This document shows positions 34,418 to 42,962 of a stretch of DNA of 55,107 bases, in pieces. Each line of letters starts with the position of its first letter. Within the stretch, counting starts at the first letter, position 1. Made by a program: the position numbers and the translations under genes. The DNA is taken from NCBI GenBank assembly GCA_030151565.1, contig JASLDM010000122.1:1-55107 (forward strand), read 5' to 3'. This DNA is from Flavobacterium sp. GTDB taxonomy: Bacteria > Bacteroidota > Bacteroidia > Flavobacteriales > Flavobacteriaceae. Under the pieces are notes generated by a model. The model saw nothing but the letters and a program-made list of their open reading frames with translations. It ran no database searches and was not told the DNA's origin.

Positions 34418-35149
34418 TTAACTATTTCTTCCTTTCTCATTTGGATATAAATCTGCAACACAATCACTTTGCCAAAACTTCTTGGTTTCCAAATCCATAA
34501 CAGTGACTTTACCTGTAAAAGCCGCCCCAGTATCAATATTCCACACATTTGCACGTTTTTGAGGAACAGAAAAACCATAATTGGTAACAGGAGTGTGTCC
34601 AATATATATTTCAGAGTAACATTTTAATCGTTTGGGATAATACACCGATTCAAGAGCCAAATTTGGATCCATAGATAATACCATCTCCCATAAGGTTCTA
34701 TCCCAAGATAAATACTCTTGAAAAAACTCCGCTTGAACACCTTTCATATTCGTAAATCCCGCATGTACAAAAAGACGGTTCTCTGAGTCGATATGATATG
34801 GTTTTAATCGAAGTAAAAACTCTTGATGCTCAGCGATCTCAACCTTGCTTAGCAATGCATAGGATTGCAAAGTAGCCTGACCACCGTGCAGCAACCACAA
34901 TGGATTATCAACCCGCGTTTGCAACCAAGTTAGAAAAAGTGATTCGTGATTGCCTTTCAAAAAAACACAAGATTGACGTTGCTCAAGACCAATTAAATAT
35001 TGGATTACATTTGCTGATTCACTCCAGCCATCAACATAATCACCTAAAAAAATCAAACAATCCTTTTCAGTAATAGCTGCGCGTTCAAAAACTTGCTTTA
35101 ATGCTTTAAATCCACCATGAATATCTCCTATAACTAGCGTTCTAGACAT
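34418..35149 (-). CDS. PPP-family metallophosphatase
   Basis: A 243-residue serine/threonine protein phosphatase-like or symmetrical diadenosine tetraphosphatase-like metalloenzyme. The metal-site motifs are GDIHG (8-12), GDYVDG, GNHE and VHAGF, with a late YIGHTP and DTGA. Substrates of bacterial members (PrpA/B, ApaH-like) vary widely and this one is unknown. The ATG at 35149 is chosen because MSRTLVIGDIHG is the usual start; an ATG at 35164 would add five residues. It overlaps the AlbA_2 gene by eight bases, so the two are co-expressed. Confidence 0.88.
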   Translation of the reverse strand: MSRTLVIGDIHGGFKALKQVFERAAITEKDCLIFLGDYVDGWSESANVIQYLIGLEQRQSCVFLKGNHESLFLTWLQTRVDNPLWLLHGGQATLQSYALLSKVEIAEHQEFLLRLKPYHIDSENRLFVHAGFTNMKGVQAEFFQEYLSWDRTLWEMVLSMDPNLALESVYYPKRLKCYSEIYIGHTPVTNYGFSVPQKRANVWNIDTGAAFTGKVTVMDLETKKFWQSDCVADLYPNEKGRNS

Positions 35150-36290
35150 TTTTTTCTCTTTCATATTTTAGTTTTCGCAAGATACGCATTACTTCTTTAA
35201 AGGACTGATAAACGCGCGGATCCTCCACCTTCTTTAACAAGGGTTTTGCCAAAACTAATTCTCTCTTGGCATTCGGAAAACCATTTAGAAAACAGATCAT
35301 CATTGTATGTGAAAAACGGGAAAGACGCTTTTTATCTAAAGCTGTGAGACCCATATTTTTATCCAACTTTTTTAAGACAAGCTTATTGTATTTGTAAATA
35401 TACTCAAGCATTTTATAATTGTAAAGTGGTGGCTGAAAAAGCACAGTACTAGTAATACCATACGATCCGTTATCATAAAATCTCAAAACCACTTCTTCAA
35501 AAGGGTAAAAACTGGTTCGATCGTTTAATCCTAATTTTACAAACTCTCGAATTACGAATTTATCATCAGAATAGGTAATCGTAACAGCATCTAAGGTAGA
35601 ATAAAACAGCTTTATTTGTTCATTGATTAACTCAATATCTACACGAGAATAATACACGTCACCGCGAATTCTTTTCTGATTTCCCGCCCAACAAACCACA
35701 AAGTTTTCTTTAAAAACCTGATAATTAGGTTTTATATCTTTGTGAGTTTCGGTCATAAATGTCAAGACACTCGTTAATATTGAAGATAGATTATTTTTAG
35801 ACATACTCTCAATACTGGATACAATTGCCTTATTTCCGTTTGCAGTAGGCAAAACATTAGGGACAGAAGTACTGCCTAAACGCACAAAAAAAGTATCTTG
35901 AGGGATGTCATTACCTTTCTTTTTAAATTTTGAAAGTCCTTTTTTAGGACGAATTGTAACCAAGCCCACGACCAAGCCAGAAGGCAAACTTGGAAACATC
36001 ACATTCTCATAAACAATTTGGGGAGGATTACTTAGATATGCATCAATTAAATTTTGAATTTTACTATCGTCAAAGAAATCAACTCCAATAATTTGATTAT
36101 CTTCGTCCTCAACACCAATTACCAAAAATGAATTGTTATCAGGGTTTGTATTTGATAACGCGCAGATATGTTTTGCAAATTTTGATTTTCCTTCCTTGGT
36201 ATGCAGATTTAGTTGTCTTTTTTTGTCGTAAAAGGAATTTTCGTCGTAATACGTAAGTAAATTTTTAATAAGTAATCTTTTGTTAATCAC
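35142..36290 (-). CDS. AlbA_2 (Schlafen-type) domain protein
   Basis: A 382-residue protein. Residues about 15-135 match the Schlafen AlbA_2 (AAA_4) domain, with ESAFAKHICA-like helix (KFAKHICALSNT), the motif NNSFLVIGVEDEDNQIIGVD and the later TFFVRLGSTSV. The remaining 240 residues do not match a family I know. Such proteins may bind nucleic acids or act as nucleases, but this is not demonstrated here. The start is GTG at 36290; no in-frame ATG lies nearby. It overlaps the phosphatase gene and is divergent from the bat operon. Confidence 0.8.
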   Translation of the reverse strand: MINKRLLIKNLLTYYDENSFYDKKRQLNLHTKEGKSKFAKHICALSNTNPDNNSFLVIGVEDEDNQIIGVDFFDDSKIQNLIDAYLSNPPQIVYENVMFPSLPSGLVVGLVTIRPKKGLSKFKKKGNDIPQDTFFVRLGSTSVPNVLPTANGNKAIVSSIESMSKNNLSSILTSVLTFMTETHKDIKPNYQVFKENFVVCWAGNQKRIRGDVYYSRVDIELINEQIKLFYSTLDAVTITYSDDKFVIREFVKLGLNDRTSFYPFEEVVLRFYDNGSYGITSTVLFQPPLYNYKMLEYIYKYNKLVLKKLDKNMGLTALDKKRLSRFSHTMMICFLNGFPNAKRELVLAKPLLKKVEDPRVYQSFKEVMRILRKLKYEREKNV

Positions 36291-36459
36291 GACAATTCCT
36301 TTTTAGTTCTTAAAAATATAAAAAGATACTCACAAATCAGACCTAATTCACAAATATCTCAATTATATTTAACCATTCATTAACAACTTATTTGCGAATA
36401 TTTCTTGAATTTGCATCAACAAAACAAAACGACATCTTTTTTAAGATTTTAATTAAATT

Positions 36460-37464
36460 ATGGAAGCTACAGATACAAATTATGACATTCGCGCTTTGAA
36501 TGAGAAAATAGAGAGAGAAAGCGCATTTATTGATATACTTACATTGGAAATGAATAAGGTCATCATTGGTCAGAAACATATGATCGATAGGCTTTTGATA
36601 GGTTTATTGGGGCAAGGCCATATCCTTCTTGAAGGGGTTCCTGGTCTTGCAAAAACCTTAGCAATTAATACACTTGCAAAAACAGTTCAAGGTTCTTTCA
36701 GTCGAATTCAGTTTACTCCTGATTTATTACCAGCAGATGTGGTAGGAACCATGATTTATAACGTTAAAGAAAACGACTTTTCAATTCGTAAAGGGCCTAT
36801 TTTCGCCAACTTTATCTTAGCGGATGAGATTAACCGTGCTCCAGCAAAAGTACAATCTGCACTTTTAGAAGCGATGCAGGAAAAGCAAGTTACTATTAGT
36901 GACGAAACTTACCCTTTAGAGCGTCCTTTTTTGGTTATGGCAACACAAAACCCAGTTGAGCAAGAAGGAACATATCCTTTACCTGAAGCTCAAATGGACC
37001 GTTTTATGCTTAAAACGGTTATTGATTATCCAAAATTAGAAGAGGAGCGTATGGTTATTCGCCAAAACTTAGCTGGCGTTAAAACCCAAATAAATCCAGT
37101 TGTTACTTTAGAACAAATTCAGCGTGCTCAGGCAGCTGTACGTGAAGTATATATGGATGAAAAAATAGAAAAATACATCTTAGATATCATTTTTGCTACA
37201 CGCTACCCAGAACAATTCAAACTTGAACGATTAAAACCTTTGATCAGCTTTGGAGCTTCGCCTCGTGGAAGTATCAATTTGGCTACCGCTGCTAAATGTT
37301 ATGCCTTTATTCGCAGAAGAGGTTATGTAATTCCTGAAGATGTTCGTGCTGTAGTACTAGATGTTTTACGCCACCGTATTGGAGTGACTTACGAAGCTGA
37401 GGCAGAAAACATTACTTCTGTTGATATTATTAATCAGATTGTAAACGAAATCGAAGTGCCTTAA
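36460..37464 (+). CDS. MoxR-family AAA+ ATPase, first gene of the Bat operon
   Basis: A 334-residue AAA+ ATPase of the MoxR family. Walker A is GVPGLAKT (59-66), Walker B is ILADEINRA (119-127), and a sensor motif lies at MATQNPVEQEG. MoxR proteins are thought to act as chaperones that mature the VWA-domain proteins encoded beside them, here DUF58, BatA and BatB. It is the promoter-proximal gene of a nine-kilobase plus-strand operon. Upstream, no exact TAnnTTTG is seen; TGAATTTG (from 36409) is one base off. Confidence 0.95.
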   Translation: MEATDTNYDIRALNEKIERESAFIDILTLEMNKVIIGQKHMIDRLLIGLLGQGHILLEGVPGLAKTLAINTLAKTVQGSFSRIQFTPDLLPADVVGTMIYNVKENDFSIRKGPIFANFILADEINRAPAKVQSALLEAMQEKQVTISDETYPLERPFLVMATQNPVEQEGTYPLPEAQMDRFMLKTVIDYPKLEEERMVIRQNLAGVKTQINPVVTLEQIQRAQAAVREVYMDEKIEKYILDIIFATRYPEQFKLERLKPLISFGASPRGSINLATAAKCYAFIRRRGYVIPEDVRAVVLDVLRHRIGVTYEAEAENITSVDIINQIVNEIEVP

Positions 37465-37488
37465 AAGAGGCTTATATCTAAATATCTA

Positions 37489-37517
37489 CCTATTTGTAAG
37501 TCTATTTTACAAATAGG
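37489..37517 (+). other. Hairpin between the moxR-like and DUF58 genes
   Basis: A perfect 11-bp inverted repeat CCTATTTGTAA-N7-TTACAAATAGG inside the bat operon, followed by CTTTTGAGGTTT. It could attenuate, or protect the mRNA end so that the ATPase is made in excess of the later proteins. Confidence 0.55.
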
Positions 37518-37553
37518 CTTTTGAGGTTTGATTAACTTTGAAAAGTATAAACA

Positions 37554-38417
37554 ATGGAAACTAAAGACATTCTAAAAAAGGTCAAAAAAATCGAAATCAA
37601 AACGAAACGATTGAGTGACCACATTTTTTCGGGAGAATACCATACTTCTTTTAAAGGACGAGGAATGTCTTTTGCTGAAGTCCGTCCCTACCAATTTGGA
37701 GACGACGTTCGCGCTATTGACTGGAATGTAACAGCTCGCTACAACGAACCTCACATAAAAGTGTTTGAAGAAGAACGTGAATTAACTTTAATGTTACTAG
37801 TTGACGTAAGTGGTTCTCAAGATTTCGGATCAACAGATTCTTTTAAAAACGAGATAATAACTGAAATTGCTGCAACATTAGCTTTTTCAGCAACTCAAAA
37901 TAACGACAAAATTGGACTTATTTTATTTTCTGATCAAATAGAACTTTTTGTTCCACCCAAAAAAGGGAAAAGTCATGTTTTAAGAATTATTAGAGAGCTT
38001 GTTGATTTTAAATCAAAAAGTCAGAAAACAGATATCGCTCAAGCTTTAGAATATCTTTCTAAGGTTATTAAAAAGAAAGCGATTGTCTTTGTTCTGTCTG
38101 ATTTCATAAGTCCATCATACGAGCAAACGTTAAAAATTTCATCAAAAAAACACGATATCACGGGAATAAGACTTTATGATGATCGAGAAAAAGAAATGCC
38201 AAACGTAGGATTAATCACCGTATTTGATGCCGAAACACAAGAAGAGATGATTGTCAATACGGGAGATGCAGCTGTAAGAAAAAACTATGAATTGGCTTTT
38301 TTAGAAGCAGAACACCACTTCTTAAAGATATTTCAAAAATGCGGCGCTGGGACAATCAATATTCGAGTAGAAGACAGCTACGTAAAAAAACTGTTGTCTT
38401 ATTTTAAATCGAGATAG
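37554..38417 (+). CDS. DUF58 protein of the Bat operon
   Basis: A 287-residue DUF58 protein, the usual partner of MoxR ATPases. The family region GRGMSFAEVRPYQFGDDVRA followed by IDWNVTARYNEPHIKVFEEE is present, and a VWA-like fold with a MIDAS-type DVSGS (83-87) covers the rest. It has no membrane segment and is likely cytoplasmic. It lies 89 bases after the moxR-like gene, separated by a hairpin, and seven bases before the next gene. Confidence 0.93.
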   Translation: METKDILKKVKKIEIKTKRLSDHIFSGEYHTSFKGRGMSFAEVRPYQFGDDVRAIDWNVTARYNEPHIKVFEEERELTLMLLVDVSGSQDFGSTDSFKNEIITEIAATLAFSATQNNDKIGLILFSDQIELFVPPKKGKSHVLRIIRELVDFKSKSQKTDIAQALEYLSKVIKKKAIVFVLSDFISPSYEQTLKISSKKHDITGIRLYDDREKEMPNVGLITVFDAETQEEMIVNTGDAAVRKNYELAFLEAEHHFLKIFQKCGAGTINIRVEDSYVKKLLSYFKSR

Positions 38418-38424
38418 CAAAAAG

Positions 38425-40050
38425 ATGTTTGAAACCATGAGAAAATATTTTATTTATTTCTTAATACTCCTATTTAGTACCACTTTTTCTTGGGGACAAA
38501 ACCCTTTAGAAACAAGTGTGGATACTACTTCTATAAAAATAGGAGACGTTTTTTTATTAACTTTAAAAGTCCAATCTAATCCAGGGGTAAGCATTCACTT
38601 TCCGGAATCAGAACAACTTGGAGTTTTTGAAGTTTTGGATAACTATCCCACCGATACGATTCTGAAAAATGACAAATATGAATTAATAAAAAGATATGGA
38701 TTAACACAATTCGATACCGGTCATTTCCAACTGCCAGCACTACCTGTTATCATTGATAATCAACAATTCAAATCACAGCCTCTTGACATATCGGTTCTTG
38801 GAGTTGAAGTAGATACAATTAAACAACCTATGTATGAGATTAAATCAATTGCCTCATCCAATGGTAGTTTTGATTCAGATTGGTTTTACCTAATTTTCTC
38901 TATACTGTTTATTATACTAGGTATTGGACTTTATTTTTATATTAAAAAACGCCAAAACAATAACTTAACTGAGGATGATTTATACAAATCACCTTATGAA
39001 AAGGCAGCTAAAAAACTTAAAAGCTTAGAAGAAAAAAAGAATTGGACTCGTGGTGATCCTAAACCTTATTACTCTGATATGACATCTATTGCGCGAAGTT
39101 ATATTGAAGACACTTTTGATATTTCAGCGCACGAATTGACTACACAAGAAACTGTAGCAATCTTAAAACAAACCTTTTCACAGAAAAAAATTAAAATTGA
39201 CAAAACTGTAGTTGAAGAATTTAAAAAAGTACTTCAAACTGCCGATTTAGTGAAATTTGCGAAATCACAACCACAGGAATTTGAAATTAGTGCAGACACA
39301 AATAGAATTCAAAAGGTTATTGATACAATCAATATCGCCTATCCTATTTCAATAGAAACGCAAACAGAACGAATTCGCCAACGCGAAGAGCGCAAGAAAA
39401 AAAGATTGCGTTTTAGAACTTTAGTCCCTTTAAGTATTACTTCTTTTTTATTACTTATTATGGGAGGTGTTTATCTGATCAATAACTCATCTCAAGGTAC
39501 ATTTACAAAGATTTGGAACTTGAATAACTCTAAGCGCTTATTAAACGGCGAATGGATTACAAGTACATATGGAGCGCCTGGAATTACATTAAGCACTCCT
39601 AAAGTATTGGTTCGTCATAATGACCCTACAATACAACAAACACTTCCTGAAGGCGTTAGTAGAGCACAGCAATTTCATTCGGGCTCATTTACAGATCCTA
39701 TTCAAGTTTTACTAAATAGTATCACCTTGGATCAAAGCGGAAAGTTTGATAAGAAATTAATTCTTTCACATACAATAAACATCCTTACGCAAAACTTACA
39801 AGCTCAAAATGTGACATATGAAAAAACAGATTTTGAAAATGTAAATGGAATGAAAGGAACAAAAGCCACAGGATCTTTCCAAATAGAAGTAAAAAATAAA
39901 GAGGTAACAATGACTTTTGAGATGGTGCTATTTATTAAAAACAGCAGCGTAGATGAAGTCTGTATCATATACCCTGAAGGAGATACTGTAGGTGAAGAGA
40001 TTGCTTCTAAAATTTTTGATTCAATCATATATATAAAAGACAGGAACTAA
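38425..40050 (+). CDS. Bat operon membrane protein, DUF4381/BatD-like
   Basis: A 541-residue protein. After a signal peptide (to about residue 24) comes a periplasmic beta-sandwich domain (25-145) resembling the start of BatD. A membrane segment (about 153-173), a cytoplasmic helical domain (about 175-330) with YKSPYEKAAKKLKSLEEKK, a second membrane segment (about 332-353) and a 190-residue periplasmic end follow. It fits the DUF4381-type slot between DUF58 and BatA in other VWA operons, but the C-terminal domain is not one I recognise. The start ATG at 38425 or 38437 cannot be decided. It overlaps batA by one base (TAATG). Confidence 0.75.
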   Translation: MFETMRKYFIYFLILLFSTTFSWGQNPLETSVDTTSIKIGDVFLLTLKVQSNPGVSIHFPESEQLGVFEVLDNYPTDTILKNDKYELIKRYGLTQFDTGHFQLPALPVIIDNQQFKSQPLDISVLGVEVDTIKQPMYEIKSIASSNGSFDSDWFYLIFSILFIILGIGLYFYIKKRQNNNLTEDDLYKSPYEKAAKKLKSLEEKKNWTRGDPKPYYSDMTSIARSYIEDTFDISAHELTTQETVAILKQTFSQKKIKIDKTVVEEFKKVLQTADLVKFAKSQPQEFEISADTNRIQKVIDTINIAYPISIETQTERIRQREERKKKRLRFRTLVPLSITSFLLLIMGGVYLINNSSQGTFTKIWNLNNSKRLLNGEWITSTYGAPGITLSTPKVLVRHNDPTIQQTLPEGVSRAQQFHSGSFTDPIQVLLNSITLDQSGKFDKKLILSHTINILTQNLQAQNVTYEKTDFENVNGMKGTKATGSFQIEVKNKEVTMTFEMVLFIKNSSVDEVCIIYPEGDTVGEEIASKIFDSIIYIKDRN

Positions 40051-41051
40051 TGAACAATATCACGTTTTTATATCCCGAATTTTTCTGGTTGTTTCTACTA
40101 GTACCGATAGCATTTTACATCTGGTATCGCAATAGATACAAGCAAAGAGCAACGGTAAAATTAAGTACTACTACTCCATTCAAAAATCAGAATTCACTCT
40201 TGATTAAACTTTTACCCATAAGTATTATTTTACGTTTAATAGGTATGAGTGCATTAATTATTGCTCTAGCAAGACCACAGACAGTTGATGTGGATCAACG
40301 AATTCATTCAACACACGGAATCGATATTGTAATGGCAATGGATATATCAGGGAGTATGCTAGCTAAAGACCTGAAACCAAATCGTATTGAGGCATTAAAA
40401 AATGTAGCTGCTAATTTTATACAAGAACGTATGAATGACAGAATAGGTTTGGTTATTTATGCTGCAGAAAGTTATACTAAAACGCCAGTGACAAGTGATA
40501 AAACCCTATTGCTTAACGCAATGAGCGATATTTCATATAGCGACGATCTACGTGATGGAACAGCAATAGGATTGGGTTTAGGAACCGCCATAAATCGATT
40601 AAAAGATAGTCCTGCTAAAAGTAAAGTTATCATCTTATTGACTGATGGTGTCAACAATGCAGGCGTAATTGATCCTTTAATGGGAGCTCAAATTGCAAAA
40701 GAATATGGTATTAAAGTCTATACCATTGGTATTGGGACAAATGGACTTGCTGAATCGCCTTATGCTATTTCACCTTCAGGAGAAATTCTTTTCCGTAAAG
40801 AACCTGTTGTAATTGACGAAGCGCTTTTAAAGAAAATTGCTGTACAAACTAATGGTAAATATTTCAGAGCCACAGACACGGAAAGCTTGAAAAATATTTA
40901 TGAAGAAATAAACCAATTAGAAAAAACAAAAATTGATGAGCAAAAATTTGTAAGTAGAAATGAGAAGTTTCAGCTTTTAGCTCTTTTAGCCTTTATTCTA
41001 TTAGGTATAGAGTTTATCTTACAAAAAACATTGTTTAGAGGTTTTATATAA
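40050..41051 (+). CDS. batA: Bat operon VWA membrane protein BatA
   Basis: A 333-residue inner-membrane protein with two N-terminal and one C-terminal membrane segments (residues about 8-25, 55-74, 307-325) around a periplasm- or cytoplasm-facing VWA domain. The MIDAS motif DISGS is at 98-102. The Bat proteins form a membrane complex first tied to aerotolerance in Bacteroides and to stress in other species. The gene is coupled to the upstream DUF4381-like gene (TAATG) and batB follows after seven bases. Confidence 0.93.
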   Translation: MNNITFLYPEFFWLFLLVPIAFYIWYRNRYKQRATVKLSTTTPFKNQNSLLIKLLPISIILRLIGMSALIIALARPQTVDVDQRIHSTHGIDIVMAMDISGSMLAKDLKPNRIEALKNVAANFIQERMNDRIGLVIYAAESYTKTPVTSDKTLLLNAMSDISYSDDLRDGTAIGLGLGTAINRLKDSPAKSKVIILLTDGVNNAGVIDPLMGAQIAKEYGIKVYTIGIGTNGLAESPYAISPSGEILFRKEPVVIDEALLKKIAVQTNGKYFRATDTESLKNIYEEINQLEKTKIDEQKFVSRNEKFQLLALLAFILLGIEFILQKTLFRGFI

Positions 41052-41058
41052 AAATATT

Positions 41059-42093
41059 ATGTGGGAATTTGACAATCAAAAATATTTCTTACTCTTAGTG
41101 GTAGTCGCCCTTTTAGTATTGCTATTTGTGGCCAACATGCTATGGAAAAAAAAGCAACAGCACCGTTTTGCTAACGCCAAAGCACTAAAGGCATTAGTAC
41201 CGAATCAGTCGAAGAATAAGCCAATAATTAAAGCCGCTATTTACCTATTCGCGCTAACCTTGATCGTTATCGGACTAGTGAATCCTAAAATTGGAACTCG
41301 TATCGAAACCGTTAAAAGACAAGGAATAGATATTGTGTTTATTCTTGATGTTTCAAAAAGTATGTTAGCTGAGGACATGGCGCCAAGCAGATTAACAAAA
41401 ACAAAACAATTGGTTTCACAAATCATCAATACACTAGGCTCGGATCGTGTTGGAATTGTTGGCTATGCCGCTTCAGCCTTTCCAATGCTTCCTATTACCA
41501 CTGATTATTACGCTGCGAAAATGTATCTTCAAAGCATGAATACAGATATGGTGTCTTCTCAAGGAACAGACTTCGAAGACGCAATTCGAGTTGGAAGTAA
41601 CTATTTTGACAATCCGAAAACAAGTAAATTAATGATCTTAATTTCCGATGGTGAGGACCACGGTGAAGATATGCAAGATGCTGTAGAAATTGCAAAAGAG
41701 AAAGGTATTAAAATCATTACAATAGGCGTAGGTACCGAAAAAGGTGGTCCAATTCCTATTAGAAGTTCACGAGGATTGGAATATAAAAAAGATTGGAATG
41801 GAGAACAAGTAATAACCAAGATGAATCCTGAGACACTTAAATTCATTGCATCTCAAACAGGTGGTAATTATTACTATGGAGCCAATACACAAGAAGTAGT
41901 ACAATTACTAAAAAAGAATCTAGAACAGATTGAGAAAACCGACTTTGAGTCACAACAAATCGCTGAATTTCAATCTCAATTTCAATGGTTTTTAGGTTTT
42001 GCTTTATTGTTACTTTTCTTCGATTTATTTATTTTGGAAAGAAAAACAAAATGGATGGAGCGCTTAAACCTATTTAATGAAAAAAGTGCTTGA
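41059..42093 (+). CDS. batB: Bat operon VWA membrane protein BatB
   Basis: A 344-residue paralogue of BatA: two N-terminal membrane segments (about 9-28 and 58-74), a VWA domain with MIDAS DVSKS (97-101) and a C-terminal membrane segment (about 312-328). BatA and BatB are thought to act as a pair. The gene starts seven bases after batA and is followed by batC after 24 bases. Confidence 0.93.
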   Translation: MWEFDNQKYFLLLVVVALLVLLFVANMLWKKKQQHRFANAKALKALVPNQSKNKPIIKAAIYLFALTLIVIGLVNPKIGTRIETVKRQGIDIVFILDVSKSMLAEDMAPSRLTKTKQLVSQIINTLGSDRVGIVGYAASAFPMLPITTDYYAAKMYLQSMNTDMVSSQGTDFEDAIRVGSNYFDNPKTSKLMILISDGEDHGEDMQDAVEIAKEKGIKIITIGVGTEKGGPIPIRSSRGLEYKKDWNGEQVITKMNPETLKFIASQTGGNYYYGANTQEVVQLLKKNLEQIEKTDFESQQIAEFQSQFQWFLGFALLLLFFDLFILERKTKWMERLNLFNEKSA

Positions 42094-42117
42094 GAATAGC
42101 TAAATGACATTTGAATT

Positions 42118-42957
42118 ATGAAAAACTTTATATACTTCCTACTCCTAAGCCTTTATTGTTCAATAGGAACTTCACACGCACAATCGGCACAGAATGCACT
42201 GAAAAAAGGAAATAAAAATTATGAGGATAAAAAATATATTCAAGCAGAAACCTCTTATCGTTTAGCACAATCTAAAAACAAAGAGAATAATGTGGCTGAA
42301 TACAATATGGGAAATTCATTATACCGTCAGAAACTGAGTAATGAAGCCATAGCTACCTATTTAAGAGCTATAAAAAATGCTAAGACTAAAGAAGATAAAC
42401 ATCGCGCTTTTCATAATTTAGGCAATGCTTATCTAAAAGAGAAAAAATATAAAGAAGCTGAAGATGCATATAAAAATGCACTAAGAAACAATCCAAAAGA
42501 CGATGAAACCCGTTATAATTTTGCATTAGCCAAAAAGCTTAACCAAGAGCATCCAGATCAAAATCAAGACAACAAAGATAATAAAGATCAAAACAAGGAT
42601 AATCAGGACAAACAAGACAATCAAGATCAAAATAAAAACGACCAACAAAATAAACAAGATCAAGATAAGGACGATAAATCAAACGACGATAAAAATTCTG
42701 ATAACAAAAACGATAAAGACAATCAGCAGAATAAAGATCAATCAGATCAAGATAAGAATGATAATCAAGATCAAAATGATTCAGATTCTGAACCAAAACC
42801 TACGCCACAACAGCAAGCTAGTAAGGATCAAATGGAACGCTTACTAGAGGCTATTAATCAAGAAGAGCGTAAAGTACAACAACGATTGATCAACAAAGAC
42901 AAAAAAGGAGAAGGCAAGGAAACAACCGGACAAGGAACAAATAAAAAAGATTGGTAA
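42118..42957 (+). CDS. batC: Bat operon TPR protein BatC with acidic/amide-rich tail
   Basis: A 279-residue exported protein. The signal peptide ends near residue 21 (SHAQS). Residues 25-140 hold TPR repeats (for example AEYNMGNSLYRQKLSNEAIA and HNLGNAYLKEKKYKEAEDAY), which bind partner proteins. Residues 146-226 are almost only Asp, Asn, Gln and Lys and are likely disordered. A short predicted helix (237-259) closes it. The batD start is five bases after the stop. Confidence 0.9.
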   Translation: MKNFIYFLLLSLYCSIGTSHAQSAQNALKKGNKNYEDKKYIQAETSYRLAQSKNKENNVAEYNMGNSLYRQKLSNEAIATYLRAIKNAKTKEDKHRAFHNLGNAYLKEKKYKEAEDAYKNALRNNPKDDETRYNFALAKKLNQEHPDQNQDNKDNKDQNKDNQDKQDNQDQNKNDQQNKQDQDKDDKSNDDKNSDNKNDKDNQQNKDQSDQDKNDNQDQNDSDSEPKPTPQQQASKDQMERLLEAINQEERKVQQRLINKDKKGEGKETTGQGTNKKDW

Positions 42958-42962
42958 GCACG

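Noticed and set aside
35142..36290. Anti-phage (Schlafen-like) defence gene
   Set aside because: AlbA_2 domains occur in many non-defence proteins, and there are no other defence or mobile genes around. Kept only as an unassigned protein.
42539..42796. Minus-strand open frame of 85 codons rich in Tyr, Phe, Asp and Leu
   Set aside because: It is the mirror of the repetitive Asp/Asn/Gln/Lys codons of batC, which avoid stops on the other strand by composition.
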